This document shows positions 16,949 through 26,047 of a stretch of DNA of 64,000 nucleotides, one piece after another. Made by a program: the position numbers and the translations under genes. The stretch is from Bradyrhizobium sp. AZCC 2262 (GTDB taxonomy: Bacteria; Pseudomonadota; Alphaproteobacteria; Rhizobiales; Xanthobacteraceae), in contig NZ_JAZHRT010000001.1 in the NCBI RefSeq assembly GCF_036924535.1, forward strand, positions 8,122,001 to 8,186,000. Reading direction: 5' to 3'. The stretch's first letter is position 1; every line of letters starts with the position of its first letter. The notes beneath the pieces were generated by a model. It had not been told where the DNA came from, searched no databases, and saw nothing but the letters and a program-made list of their open reading frames with translations.

Positions 16949-17680
16949 GTGAACTCGATACAGAACCCTGCCTATGCCACCGGAATGGAGGCCCGCTTTG
17001 CCGCGGCCGCCCGCCACAGCCGGATGGTGCGGGTGCTGCGGATCGCGGTCCCGGGGGCCGTGCTGCTGGCGCTGGCCAGTATCGTCCTGATCCAGGTCTT
17101 CTTGAACCCGTTTCAGACTGCGCTGGCGAAGCTGCCCGTCGACATGAGCAATCTCGTGGTCTCCGGTACCAAGATCACCATGGAAACGCCGCATCTCGCG
17201 GGTTTCTCGACCGATCAGCGTCCTTACGAATTGTGGGCCAAGGCCGCGGTCCAGGATCTGACCGACCCCGATCACGTCGAGCTCAAGACGCTGCGGGCCA
17301 AGGTCATGATGGAGGACAAGAGCACCGTGACGATGGATGCGCGCACGGGATTTTTCGACAGCAAGCAGCAGCTGCTGGACCTGCGAAAGGACATCTTCCT
17401 GCAATCCTCTACCGGCTACGAGGCCACGCTTTCGCAGGCCTATGTCGACATCAACAAGGGAACGGTGACGTCGGACGAGCATGTCGACGTCAAATTGCTG
17501 AATGGCACGCTCACCGCAGACCGGCTCAGGATCATCAACAGCGGCGAGATCGTGCGCTTCGAAGGCAACGTCGTGATGAACCTGATCATGGAAAGTCCGC
17601 CGGCGCCCGAGCCAGAGCCTGAACCGCCGCCGCCACCAAGGACGCGGTCCGTCTCCGGCAAGTCCGCCAACACGAAATGA
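16949..17680 (+). CDS. lptC: LPS export system protein LptC
   Basis: A 243-residue bitopic protein: one transmembrane helix (about residues 28-48, VLRIAVPGAVLLALASIVLIQVF) followed by a periplasmic beta-jellyroll that receives LPS from LptBFG and passes it to LptA. The C-terminus ends in a proline/glutamate-rich tail (PAPEPEPEPPPPP). It starts at GTG 16949 with GGAG upstream and overlaps lptA as ATGA, so translation is coupled. The lptC-lptA-lptB-rpoN order is the conserved proteobacterial cluster. Confidence 0.93.
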   Translation: MNSIQNPAYATGMEARFAAAARHSRMVRVLRIAVPGAVLLALASIVLIQVFLNPFQTALAKLPVDMSNLVVSGTKITMETPHLAGFSTDQRPYELWAKAAVQDLTDPDHVELKTLRAKVMMEDKSTVTMDARTGFFDSKQQLLDLRKDIFLQSSTGYEATLSQAYVDINKGTVTSDEHVDVKLLNGTLTADRLRIINSGEIVRFEGNVVMNLIMESPPAPEPEPEPPPPPRTRSVSGKSANTK

Positions 17681-18378
17681 AATTCATGACGCAGTTCTCC
17701 TCGCGCAGTTTTGCGGCCGCAGCGCTTGCGCTCGCGTTGATCGTCTCCAGTGACGCCTTGGCGCAGGGCGCCATGTCGGGCGTGCCGAATGCGATGCAGG
17801 GCTTTTCGCAAAACCGCGACCAGCCGATTCAGATCGAGGCGGCGTCGCTCGAAATGCGCGACAAGAAAAAGGAAGCGACTTTCTCCGGAAATGTGAAGGT
17901 CGTGCAGGGCGACACCACCATGACCTCGAAAACGCTGGTGGTGTTCTACGATTCCGGCCCGGCGCCCGCCTCGCCACAGCCCGCTTCGCCGCCGCCCGCC
18001 GCGCCGAAGGGATCGAAATCCGGGTCGATGCAGTCGGCGACCCCCGGGCCTGGCGGCAGTTCGTCGATCCGCCGGCTGGAAGCCAAGGGCTCGGTCGTGG
18101 TCACGCAGAAGGATCAGGTGGTGACAGGCGAGACCGCGATCTTCGACACGCGGGCCAACCTCATCACCATGGTGGGCGGGGTCGTGCTCACCCAGTGCAA
18201 GAACGTGCTCAAGGGCGACCGCCTCAAGGTCGACATGACGACCGGCGTGTCCCGCGTCGAATCCGACAGCGGCAAGGTGCAGGGCATGTTCATACAGGGA
18301 GAGAATTGCGGGTCCGGTTCGGGCGGCTCGAAGCCGGCTCCCGTCGCCATACCGTCGCTGATACCCGGTAAAAAATAA
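17677..18378 (+). CDS. lptA: LPS transport periplasmic protein LptA
   Basis: A 233-residue secreted protein with signal peptide (FAAAALALALIVSSDALA). The OstA/LptA jellyroll is split: residues 48-90 (QPIQIEAASLEMRDKKKEATFSGNVKVVQGD) and 128-200 (RRLEAKGSVVVTQKDQVVTGETAIFD..), separated by a low-complexity Pro/Ala/Ser linker (about 95-125) not found in E. coli LptA. It forms the periplasmic bridge for lipopolysaccharide transport. Overlaps lptC by 4 bp. Confidence 0.93.
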   Translation: MKFMTQFSSRSFAAAALALALIVSSDALAQGAMSGVPNAMQGFSQNRDQPIQIEAASLEMRDKKKEATFSGNVKVVQGDTTMTSKTLVVFYDSGPAPASPQPASPPPAAPKGSKSGSMQSATPGPGGSSSIRRLEAKGSVVVTQKDQVVTGETAIFDTRANLITMVGGVVLTQCKNVLKGDRLKVDMTTGVSRVESDSGKVQGMFIQGENCGSGSGGSKPAPVAIPSLIPGKK

Positions 18379-18573
18379 TTGTAGATCAATGCCTTGAAGA
18401 TTATTTAGGGCGGCTACGGTTGAAGCCGGTGGCGCGAGCCTGTATTTACTGGGCAGGGCGCACGGCGGGGTGTTTCGCTGGGCAGGGGACATCCACTCAT
18501 CATGGTTCGCCAGCGAAGCGATTCGCCGGCGGATGCGTCGCGGAATCACCGTGAAAGGCGTAAGCGAAGCGGG

Positions 18574-19585
18574 ATGGTGGATTTACTCGGCATGTTCCGT
18601 CGACGCCCCGCGAAGCGCGGCGCCCCCGGGTTTGCGCGTTCGCGCGACGACATCACCGCGCTCGGCGATTCCTTCGGCGACATGCTGACAAGCCCGGTGC
18701 GCGATGCGCCGCCAAGGGCTCGTTCGGCTTCGCTGCCCGGGCTGGACCTGCCGCAGCCGCAGCCCGCCGCAGAGCCGCCGCGCGATGACCGACCGCGTCC
18801 CCGTGCGCAACAACCCCGTCCCAAGGCCAATGGCGGCGAAGCGCCGCGCCCGACCAAGCGGCCCGGCTTCCTCGCCGTGCACAGCGTGGAAAAAAGTTTC
18901 GGCACGCGGCAAGTGGTGCGCGGCGTCAGCATCTATGTCCGCCGTGGCGAGGCGGTCGGCCTGCTCGGTCCGAACGGCCGCCGGCAAGACCACCGTGTTC
19001 TACATGATCACTGGCCTGATCAAGGCGGATCGTGGCGCCATCGAACTGGACGGCCACGACGTCACCAAGCTGCCGATGTATCAGCGCGCGCGACTCGGCA
19101 TCGGCTATCTGCCGCAGGAAGCCTCGATCTTTCGCGGCCTCACGGTGGAGCAGAATATTCGCGCCGTGCTCGAGGTGGTCGAGCCCAGTCGCAAGAAGCG
19201 CGAGGCCGAACTCAATTCGCTGCTCGATGAATTCAACATCACGCGGTTGCGCAAATCGCCTTCGATCGCGCTGTCCGGCGGCGAACGCCGCCGCGTCGAA
19301 ATCGCGCGCGCGCTGGCGACGCGTCCGAACTACATGCTGCTCGACGAACCCTTTGCCGGCATCGATCCGATCGCGGTCGGCGACATTCAGGACCTGGTCC
19401 GCCACCTCACCAACCGCGGCATCGGCGTCCTGATCACCGATCACAACGTGCGCGAAACGCTCGGCCTGACCGACCGCGCCTATATCGTCTATGCCGGGCA
19501 GATCTTGACCGAGGGCAGTCCGGAAGAAATTGTCAACGATCCAGATGTACGCCGTCTTTACCTTGGCGAGGAATTCCGGCTTTAG
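18574..19585 (+). pseudogene. lptB: LptB, LPS export ATPase, interrupted by a 1-base frameshift
   Basis: ATP-binding subunit that powers LPS extraction with LptFG. From ATG 18574 (MVDLLGMFRRR) a disordered leader of about 85 residues precedes the ABC domain. The frame runs VGLLGPNG and then breaks; the sequence resumes one frame over as AGKTTVFYM. One extra base in the GGCCGCCGGC run (18976-18985, expected GGCGCCGGC) explains it exactly. Downstream motifs are intact: LPQEASIF (Q-loop), LSGGERRR signature, [11 protein letters not shown] (Walker B) and the switch ITDHN. Repaired length is about 336 residues. LptB is essential, so a sequencing error is likelier than a true null. Confidence 0.9.
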
Positions 19586-19793
19586 CGCACCCGGCGCCAT
19601 AGGGGCGTGCGGTTTGGCGATAAGGTATTGCACTCACTTGGGAATTTCTGGCGCGCCGGGGCCCAATACCGGCTCCCATTTTTGCGGGACCGCGCTATAG
19701 TCCAATTTTTGCATCCGTCAAGCCGTGTACAAGGGCCTGGGACTAATATAAGCAAGAATCGGACCAACTTTCAGTGGATCGGTTCTTGGCCTC

Positions 19794-21449
19794 ATGGCGC
19801 TGACGCAAAGATTAGAGTTCCGCCAGTCGCAGTCGCTGGTGATGACGCCGCAATTGATGCAGGCGATCAAGCTGCTGCAATTGTCGAATCTCGACTTGTC
19901 GGCCTTCGTCGAGGAGGAACTGGAGCGGAATCCGCTGCTGGAACGCGCCAGCGACGGTCCCGAAGCCCCGGTGGCGGGCGAGCCGGCCACTGAGCGTGCC
20001 GAGTTCTCCGATTCGGGCGATTCCGGCAGCTATGGCGAGGAGGGCGGCGATGCCTCCGATATGGCGTCGGGCCCCGCTGGCGAGGCCTTCGAACCCGGCC
20101 AGGAGGACTGGCTGAACCGCGACCTCGGCAGCCGCACCGAGATCGAGCAGACGCTGGACACCCCGCTCGACAACGTCTTTTCCGAAGAGCCGGCCGAAGC
20201 CGCCGCCCGCGTGGCGCAGGATGCGGCACCGACCGCCTACACCGAATGGGGTGGCGGCGCCTCCAACGACGACGACTACAATCTGGAAGCCTTCGTCGCT
20301 GCCGAGGTGACGCTCGGCAGCCACCTCGCCGAACAGCTCGCGGTGGCGTTCAGCGGACCGGCGCAGCGCATGATCGGGCAGTATCTGATCGATCTGGTCG
20401 ACGATGCCGGCTATCTGCCGCCGGATCTGGGGCAGGCCGCCGAACGGCTTGGCGCCTCGCAAGGGGATGTCGATGCGGTGCTGACGGTGCTGCAGAAGTT
20501 CGATCCGCCCGGTGTCTGTGCCCGGAACTTGAGCGAGTGCCTCGCGATCCAGCTCCGCGAACTCAACCGCTACGATCCCGCCATGCAGGCGCTGGTGGAA
20601 AATCTCGATCTCCTGGCCAAGCGCGACATTGCCGCGTTGCGCAAATTGTGCGGCGTCGACGACGAAGACATTACCGACATGATCGGTGAAATCCGCCGTC
20701 TCGATCCCAAGCCCGGCCTGAAGTTCGGCTCGGCGCGCACGCAGACCATGGTGCCTGATGTCTATGTGCGGCCCGGCCCGGACGGTGGCTGGCATGTCGA
20801 ACTCAACAGCGACACGTTGCCGCGCGTGCTGGTCAACCAGATCTATTATACCGAGCTGTCGAAGACGATCCGCAAGGACGGCGACAAATCCTATTTCACC
20901 GATTGCCTGCAGAATGCGACCTGGCTGGTTCGCGCGCTCGATCAGCGCGCCCGCACCATCCTGAAGGTCGCGACCGAAATCGTGCGCCAGCAGGACGGCT
21001 TCTTCACCCACGGCGTTGCGCATTTGCGGCCGCTGAATCTGAAGGCTGTGGCGGATGCGATCCAGATGCACGAATCGACGGTGTCACGGGTTACCGCCAA
21101 CAAATATATGGCGACCAATCGCGGCAGCTTCGAACTAAAATATTTCTTTACCGCCTCGATCGCGTCGGCCGACGGCGGCGAGGCGCATTCGGCCGAGGCG
21201 GTCCGCCACCACATCAAGCAGCTGATCGATGCGGAAGCACCAAGCGCGATCCTCTCCGACGATACCATCGTGGAACGATTGCGCGAATCCGGCATTGATA
21301 TTGCCCGCCGCACGGTCGCGAAATACCGCGAAGCGATGCGCATTCCTTCCTCGGTGCAACGGCGCCGCGACAAACAGAGCATGCTCGGTAACGCACTCTC
21401 CGCCCCTCCCACCTCCTCCGACCGGTCCCGCGATACGGCCCCGGCCTGA
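19794..21449 (+). CDS. rpoN: RNA polymerase sigma-54 factor
   Basis: Sigma54 of 551 residues, directing transcription from -24/-12 promoters with enhancer-binding activators. Region I is MALTQRLEFRQSQSLVMTPQLMQAIKLLQL with the downstream LSAFVEEELERNPLLE; an acidic variable region II covers about 50-150; the core-binding domain follows; the C-terminus has the HTH (HESTVSRVTANKYM) and the RpoN box ARRTVAKYRE at 504-513, which reads the -24 element. Its presence fits the sigma54-like promoter ahead of glnK copy 1. A 208-bp gap separates it from lptB. Confidence 0.98.
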   Translation: MALTQRLEFRQSQSLVMTPQLMQAIKLLQLSNLDLSAFVEEELERNPLLERASDGPEAPVAGEPATERAEFSDSGDSGSYGEEGGDASDMASGPAGEAFEPGQEDWLNRDLGSRTEIEQTLDTPLDNVFSEEPAEAAARVAQDAAPTAYTEWGGGASNDDDYNLEAFVAAEVTLGSHLAEQLAVAFSGPAQRMIGQYLIDLVDDAGYLPPDLGQAAERLGASQGDVDAVLTVLQKFDPPGVCARNLSECLAIQLRELNRYDPAMQALVENLDLLAKRDIAALRKLCGVDDEDITDMIGEIRRLDPKPGLKFGSARTQTMVPDVYVRPGPDGGWHVELNSDTLPRVLVNQIYYTELSKTIRKDGDKSYFTDCLQNATWLVRALDQRARTILKVATEIVRQQDGFFTHGVAHLRPLNLKAVADAIQMHESTVSRVTANKYMATNRGSFELKYFFTASIASADGGEAHSAEAVRHHIKQLIDAEAPSAILSDDTIVERLRESGIDIARRTVAKYREAMRIPSSVQRRRDKQSMLGNALSAPPTSSDRSRDTAPA

Positions 21450-21578
21450 TTGCGTTCGCGTCAAATCGCGATAGTGTCGGTTCCCCGCCTCAGCAGGAAA
21501 GGGACGCCGGTTCATCGAAAGGACTCACCCTCCAGCATCGAAATACCAGAATGGTCGAGGCATCAAGTGAGGCACCAA

Positions 21579-22181
21579 ATGACCCTTCGAATCTCCGGGA
21601 AAAGCATCAGTGTCGGCGAGGCGCTTCGTTCGCGCGTCAGCGAGCGCACCGATGAGGTCCTGAGAAAATATTTCGACGGCAACTATTCCGGTCACATCAC
21701 GCTGAGCAAGGACGGCTTCGGCTTCCGCACCGATTGCGCGCTGCACCTGGATTCCGGGATCACGCTCGAGGCCGATTCCAACGCCACCGATGCCTATGCC
21801 AGCGCCGATCAGGCGCTGCTGATGATCGAGAAGCGCCTGCGCCGCTACAAGAGCCGGCTGAAGGACCGTTCGGCCCGCAAGACCTATGCTGCCAATGCGG
21901 CGCTGGCGGAGATCGACACCCCGGTGCTCGATGCGCCGAGCTATGTGATCGAGGCGCCGGCCGAGGGCGACGAGGAGGTTACGTCCTATAGCCCGGTCAT
22001 CATTGCCGAAGCGACCACGTCGCTGAAGCGGCTCTCGGTCAGCGAGGCGGTCATGGAACTGGACCTGACGGGGGCCGCCTGCATCGTGTTCCAGCATGGG
22101 TCCAGCGGCCGGGTGAACATCATTTACCGCCGGACGGACGGCAATGTCGGCTGGGTCGATCCCCCCTCGGTTACCCCATGA
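21579..22181 (+). CDS. hpf: Ribosome hibernation promoting factor, long form
   Basis: A 200-residue long HPF. Residues 1-100 are the S30AE domain (MTLRISGKSISVGEALRSRV.. LRRYKSRLKDR), which blocks the decoding centre; the C-terminal domain (145-200, LKRLSVSEAVMELDLTGAACIVFQH.. VNIIYRRTDGNVGWVDP) mediates dimerisation into 100S ribosomes. The start is placed at ATG 21579 with a GTGAGG site; the frame upstream to 21450 is not family-like. It lies between rpoN and ptsN as in many proteobacteria. It acts in stationary phase or starvation. Confidence 0.95.
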   Translation: MTLRISGKSISVGEALRSRVSERTDEVLRKYFDGNYSGHITLSKDGFGFRTDCALHLDSGITLEADSNATDAYASADQALLMIEKRLRRYKSRLKDRSARKTYAANAALAEIDTPVLDAPSYVIEAPAEGDEEVTSYSPVIIAEATTSLKRLSVSEAVMELDLTGAACIVFQHGSSGRVNIIYRRTDGNVGWVDPPSVTP

Positions 22182-22411
22182 GATATATGGCTAACCGCAT
22201 TGACGCCCCCGACCGCCCTCCCTATGGTCCGCGGCCCCCAGCGATGGTAGTGCAGGAACCCGCATCCGGGAGTTGGCACCGGCCAAGCGTTGGAGTAGAA
22301 GCCCAGCAAATCGGGACCCGGGCTAAGCCCGCCTCCCGTCTCATCTTCTTGATGCCCCGGTTCTACAACCTATCTCGCAACCTGACGGTTTAATTCACCT
22401 CGGAACGCCCA

Positions 22412-22873
22412 ATGACGATTACCGATCTGGTCGCACCCGAGGCGATTCTCCCCGCTTTGAAGGTCATCAGCAAGAAGCAGGCGCTGCAGGAACTGGCGGC
22501 GCGCGCCTCCGCCTTGACCGGCCAGAACGAACGCTCGGTGTTCGAGGTGCTGTTGCAGCGGGAGAAACTGGGCACCACTGCCGTCGGCTACGGCGTCGCC
22601 ATTCCGCACGGCAAACTGCCGAAACTGGAAAAGCTGTTCGGGTTTTTTGCCCGGCTGGAACGCCCGATCGATTTCGAGGCGATGGACGGCCAGCCGGTCG
22701 ACCTGATCTTCCTGCTGCTCGCGCCGGAAGGCGCCGGCGCCGATCACCTGAAGGCGCTGGCGCGAATCGCGCGCCTGTTGCGCGACCAGGACGTCGCCAA
22801 GAAGCTGCGCGCCTCCCGCGACGCCCAGGCGATCTATTCGGTGCTCGCCCTGCCGCCGGCAAGCGCGGCCTAG
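22412..22873 (+). CDS. ptsN: Nitrogen PTS EIIA component
   Basis: A 153-residue EIIA-Ntr protein of the regulatory nitrogen phosphotransferase system. The phosphorylated histidine is His66 in GYGVAIPHGKL; the surrounding TAVGYG and the FFARLERPIDFEAMDGQPVDLIFLLLAP segment are typical of the fructose/mannitol EIIA fold. Without sugar transport it relays PtsP/NPr phosphorylation to potassium, carbon and nitrogen control proteins. Linked to rpoN and hpf, the conserved rpoN cluster. The 230-bp gap before it (22182-22411) holds no recognisable gene. Confidence 0.96.
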   Translation: MTITDLVAPEAILPALKVISKKQALQELAARASALTGQNERSVFEVLLQREKLGTTAVGYGVAIPHGKLPKLEKLFGFFARLERPIDFEAMDGQPVDLIFLLLAPEGAGADHLKALARIARLLRDQDVAKKLRASRDAQAIYSVLALPPASAA

Positions 22874-22996
22874 AGCCGCTCCCCGAGTTCCCTGGGGAGG
22901 CTCCACGCGCTGAACCCAAGCTGGTTAAACGCAATTTTAAGCTAAATAGCAGTTATTTCGTGCGCGCGATTTTTTCCGCGCCCGGAGAACATTGCC

Positions 22997-24685
22997 ATGA
23001 CGCTGCGGCTGACGATTTCGCGCGCGATATTGATTTTTGGATTGGTCACCGCATTGGGTCTCGGTGCCGTGATTGCCACCAGCGTTTACGGGCTGTCGCA
23101 GCTCAAGGTCGGTGGCCCCCTCTACAACCAGCTCAAGCTCGGCAACGACCTCATCGCCGACATTCTGCCTCCGCCGGAATACGTCATCGAAGCCTATCTC
23201 GAGTCGACCCTCGTGCTGCACGATCCGGCGCAGCTTTCGGCGCATCGCGACAGGCTTGCACAGCTCAAGAAGGAATATGACGAGCGGTGGGATTTCTGGG
23301 TCAAGTCCGATCTCGATCCGGTGCTCAAGGCCAAGCTGGTGGAGAAATCCGACAGCGAGGTGCGCCGCTTCTGGACCGCGATCCAGGACGGTCTGCTGCC
23401 CGCACTCGCCAAGGGCGACAGCGCCGCGGCGACGAAATCCTATGCTGAAATCACCGCGCGCTATACTGCGCACCGCGCCATCATCGACGACATCGTCAAG
23501 CAGACCAACGACCAGAACGCAGCGACGGAAGTCGCGGCGACGGGACGCGTCAGCACCTTCACGTGGGTCCTGTGGGGTGTTTCTGCGGTGGTGTTTCTTA
23601 TCATCGGTGCGGGCATCTTCGGCGTGGCATTCGGCGTCATTCGCCCGATCGCTGCAATGACCGACGTGATGAAGGGGCTTGCCGGCGGCGACCTCAATGT
23701 CTCGGTCCCGGCGCTCAGCCGCGGCGATGAAGTCGGCGCCATGGCGCGTGCGGTCCAGGTCTTCAAGGACAACGCGCTCCGCGTTCAGTCGATGGAACAG
23801 GAGCAGGCCGGCCTGAAGCTGAAGGCGGAAGGCGACCGCAAAGCCGCGATGCTGCAGATGGCCGACGGCTTCGATTCCGCGATCGGAAAGATCATCCAGA
23901 CCGTATCAACCGCTTCCTCCGAACTCGAATCATCGGCCGGACAGCTGACCAAGACCGCCGAAGTGACCCAGGTGCTCTCGGCAACGGTCGCCTCCGCATC
24001 GGAGCAGTCCTCGGCCAACGCGCAATCCGCTGCCGCGGCCGCGGAAGAGATGGCCTCATCGGTGTCGGAGATCAGCCGCCAGGTCCAGGATTCGCACAAG
24101 ATTTCGCGCGAAGCGGTGAGCCAGGTCGAGCAGACCAATGCACGCATCGCCGATCTCGCCCAGTCCGCCAGCCGGATCGGTGAAGTGGTCAAGATGATCA
24201 GCGCGGTCGCCGAGCAGACCAATTTGCTGGCGCTGAACGCTACGATCGAGGCGGCGCGCGCCGGCGAGGCGGGACGGGGATTTGCCGTCGTCGCATCCGA
24301 GGTCAAGGCGCTTGCCGCGCAGACGGCGAAAGCGACCGAGGAAATCTCAGAGCAGATCGGCCAGATGCAATCGGCGACCAATCAGTCGGTGTCGGCGATC
24401 CAGGAAATCGGCGGCACGATCGGCCGCATTGCGGAAATCTCTCAGGCGATCGCGGCAGCCGTGGAAGAGCAGGGCGCCACGACCCAGGAAATCTCGCGCA
24501 ACGTGCAGCAGGCCGCGCAGGGAGCTACCCAGGTCGCGGGCAGCATCACCAACGTCAACCGCGGCGCGACCGATACCGGCGCGGCATCGACGCATGTGCA
24601 TGGGCTGGCCCGGTCGCTGCTCGGACAGAGCAATCATCTCAAGGGTGAGGTGGAGAAATTCCTCTCGACCGTGCGCGCGGCGTGA
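22997..24685 (+). CDS. Methyl-accepting chemotaxis protein
   Basis: A 562-residue transmembrane chemoreceptor: TM1 about 10-32, a periplasmic four-helix-type sensor (about 33-187), TM2 about 188-213, HAMP 214-267 ([45 protein letters not shown]) and a cytoplasmic signalling rod whose tip is [35 protein letters not shown], the CheA/CheW contact. No C-terminal NWETF-like tether for CheR is seen. No che genes are nearby, so it feeds a pathway encoded elsewhere. The ligand is unknown. Confidence 0.96.
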   Translation: MTLRLTISRAILIFGLVTALGLGAVIATSVYGLSQLKVGGPLYNQLKLGNDLIADILPPPEYVIEAYLESTLVLHDPAQLSAHRDRLAQLKKEYDERWDFWVKSDLDPVLKAKLVEKSDSEVRRFWTAIQDGLLPALAKGDSAAATKSYAEITARYTAHRAIIDDIVKQTNDQNAATEVAATGRVSTFTWVLWGVSAVVFLIIGAGIFGVAFGVIRPIAAMTDVMKGLAGGDLNVSVPALSRGDEVGAMARAVQVFKDNALRVQSMEQEQAGLKLKAEGDRKAAMLQMADGFDSAIGKIIQTVSTASSELESSAGQLTKTAEVTQVLSATVASASEQSSANAQSAAAAAEEMASSVSEISRQVQDSHKISREAVSQVEQTNARIADLAQSASRIGEVVKMISAVAEQTNLLALNATIEAARAGEAGRGFAVVASEVKALAAQTAKATEEISEQIGQMQSATNQSVSAIQEIGGTIGRIAEISQAIAAAVEEQGATTQEISRNVQQAAQGATQVAGSITNVNRGATDTGAASTHVHGLARSLLGQSNHLKGEVEKFLSTVRAA

Positions 24686-24723
24686 GACGAGGCTGGCGCC
24701 TCATGAAGCAAGCTTGAATCAAT

Positions 24724-24850
24724 GTGATCCGTCACCCTGAGGTGGCCGTGCGCAGCACGGACCTCGAAGGGCGACGGCCACGGGCCGCTCATCCTTCGAG
24801 GCTCACTTCGCTCGCACCTCCAGCGACAACGGCGAAGCCGTTGCGCGGGG
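24724..24850. repeat. Dispersed palindromic repeat, family E copy 2
   Basis: Composite of short palindromes: GTGGCCGTGCGCAGCACGGACCT, CTCATCCTTCGAGG and ACAACGGCGAAGCCGTTG. It is related in part to 9968-10076 (shared CATCCTTCGAG). It occupies most of the gap between the convergent chemoreceptor and GNAT genes and is a possible transcript end. Confidence 0.55.
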
Positions 24851-24883
24851 ATGATGGAGACAGTGCGAGCACGTTGCTTCGAC

Positions 24884-25399
24884 CTAGCGCTCGGGCGGCG
24901 TGCGCGACAGGTAACGAACCGTTCGGCTGCCGCCATGGACGCTGGCGGTGCCGACCTCGACAAAACCCAGCGCCGCATGAAACGCATCGGATGCCGGGTT
25001 TGGAGGTGTCTTGTTGACCTCGCAGACAATGCGGTCGTGTCCGGCGCGAACGGCGTGTTCGAACAGGTCGTCATAGAGCCGTCGCGCGCAACCGCGTCCG
25101 CGCGCCGATGGCGCGACCACGATGCGGTCGACATACACAAAGCGCGGATAGCGGGCGCGGAACCAGATGAAATTCGGGCTGTCGTATCGGGCGTCCTGAT
25201 CGAACGCGAGCAGGAAGGCGTCTAGCCGGCCAATCCGTCTTGCCAGGAACGCTTCGCCGATCAGGTATTCGAGCCGTTCCGCCTCCAGCCAAGACAGCTC
25301 CTGCGCATGTGCGTTGTTGAGCGCCAGAAGGGCCTTTCCGAGCGCCTCGTCCCGCAACATGTCGGCCGCATCAACCGATCTCGGCTCTGAATCATTCAT
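24884..25399 (-). CDS. GNAT-family N-acetyltransferase
   Basis: A 171-residue GNAT-fold enzyme. Motif A, the acetyl-CoA pyrophosphate loop, is VDRIVVAPSARGRGCARRLYDDLFEHA (about 92-118: strand beta4 and R-x-x-G-x-G/A-like RGRGCA); motif B follows as ASDAFHAALGFVEVGT. The substrate is unknown; the closest visible type is a generic 'GNAT family' cytosolic acetyltransferase. It starts at ATG 25399, beside a large block of palindromic repeats, and has no functional neighbour. Confidence 0.88.
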   Translation of the reverse strand: MNDSEPRSVDAADMLRDEALGKALLALNNAHAQELSWLEAERLEYLIGEAFLARRIGRLDAFLLAFDQDARYDSPNFIWFRARYPRFVYVDRIVVAPSARGRGCARRLYDDLFEHAVRAGHDRIVCEVNKTPPNPASDAFHAALGFVEVGTASVHGGSRTVRYLSRTPPER

Positions 25400-25423
25400 C
25401 GATCTCCGTGCCCGATTGGAGAC

Positions 25424-25525
25424 TAGAGCGGGATGACTCTTCTTCGAATCGTCATCCCGCTCTATCTCTTTGATTTGAGCATGATCTTTTCGGAAAACCG
25501 GTGCCCACTTTTCCGGATCATGCTC
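25424..25525. repeat. Two adjacent cruciform repeats
   Basis: First palindrome: TAGAGCGGGATGAC and GTCATCCCGCTCTA (perfect 14-bp arms, 25424-25464). Second: GAGCATGATC and GATCATGCTC outer arms (25477-25525) with inner arms CGGAAAA/TTTTCCG. These sequences are familiar to me as repeats dispersed in Rhizobiales genomes. They lie in the 331-bp gap 25400-25730 between the GNAT gene and DUF1150; the rest of this gap has the palindrome-like ATACGCGAGCC..GCCCGCGTAT (25571-25604) and a 24-bp tandem repeat. Confidence 0.8.
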
Positions 25526-25680
25526 TCTGCATCTCCGTATCCAAAGCAGGGTGCGTCCTGAAGCGCAAAAAAATACGCGAGCCGATCCCGAGGATCGTGC
25601 CCGCGTATGATGAACTCTCGTTGCGGCCTCAATCGACCGTCAAATCAGCAACTGCAGCGCTGATGAAGCAGCAAACGCCG

Positions 25681-25736
25681 CGTCAGTGACAGCAGCAAGT
25701 GCTGCGTCAGTGACAGCAGCAAGTGCTGCGTCAGTG
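25681..25736. repeat. 24-bp tandem repeat overlapping the DUF1150 stop
   Basis: Two exact copies of a 24-bp unit (25681-25704 and 25705-25728, starting CGTCAGTGACAGC) and an 8-base third start (25729-25736). The unit is eight codons long in the DUF1150 frame and includes that gene's TGA, so the stop codon is itself repeated in frame in every copy. Confidence 0.9.
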
Positions 25737-25997
25737 CACGCTGACGGCCTGAAGCTCATTGCTCCATGCGTTGGCGACCGCCGCTTCACGGCTGTCGGTC
25801 AGCATGATCGGGGTGCCGTCGGCGGCATGCAGCGCGAACAGTTTCAGCCCTGGCGCGATTTTCGGCGCCTGCGGAAACAGCCCCGGCACATCCTCGGAAC
25901 GGACCTGCTTCACGTAGGCGATGTGGCCTTCACCAAGATGGGCCAATGCCTCGACGGAAACTTTTTCGGGTTCGAAGGTCACACTCACGTCACTCAT
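25731..25997 (-). CDS. DUF1150 family protein
   Basis: An 88-residue protein of the alphaproteobacterial DUF1150 family (VSVEALAHLGEGHIAYVKQVRSEDV.. and AADGTPIMLTDSREAAVANAWSNEL). The family typically sits beside small heat-shock proteins, as here: it lies 50 bp downstream of hsp20 on the same strand and is likely cotranscribed from the RpoH promoter. Biochemical role unknown. The stop codon falls in a 24-bp tandem repeat. Confidence 0.92.
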   Translation of the reverse strand: MSDVSVTFEPEKVSVEALAHLGEGHIAYVKQVRSEDVPGLFPQAPKIAPGLKLFALHAADGTPIMLTDSREAAVANAWSNELQAVSVH

Positions 25998-26047
25998 GGT
26001 CTCGACTCCTCTGTAAGATTAAGCGGTCGAGTCCGCTCCTTGTTCCA

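Noticed and set aside
18974-18986. Programmed ribosomal frameshift in lptB
   Set aside because: No slippery heptamer, and the break lies inside the Walker A codons, where a frameshift would be inefficient. An error or a true mutation is simpler.
19613-19645. TGGCGAT..TTGCAC upstream of rpoN as a sigma54 autoregulatory site
   Set aside because: The half sites are mis-spaced (12 bases) and the -24 half is poor.
24884-25399. GNAT gene as an antitoxin-linked TacT-type toxin
   Set aside because: No adjacent ribbon-helix-helix or DUF1778 gene, and the GNAT domain looks like a stand-alone general type.
25681-25736. Tandem repeat as a possible CRISPR array
   Set aside because: The copies are contiguous without spacers and no cas genes are present.
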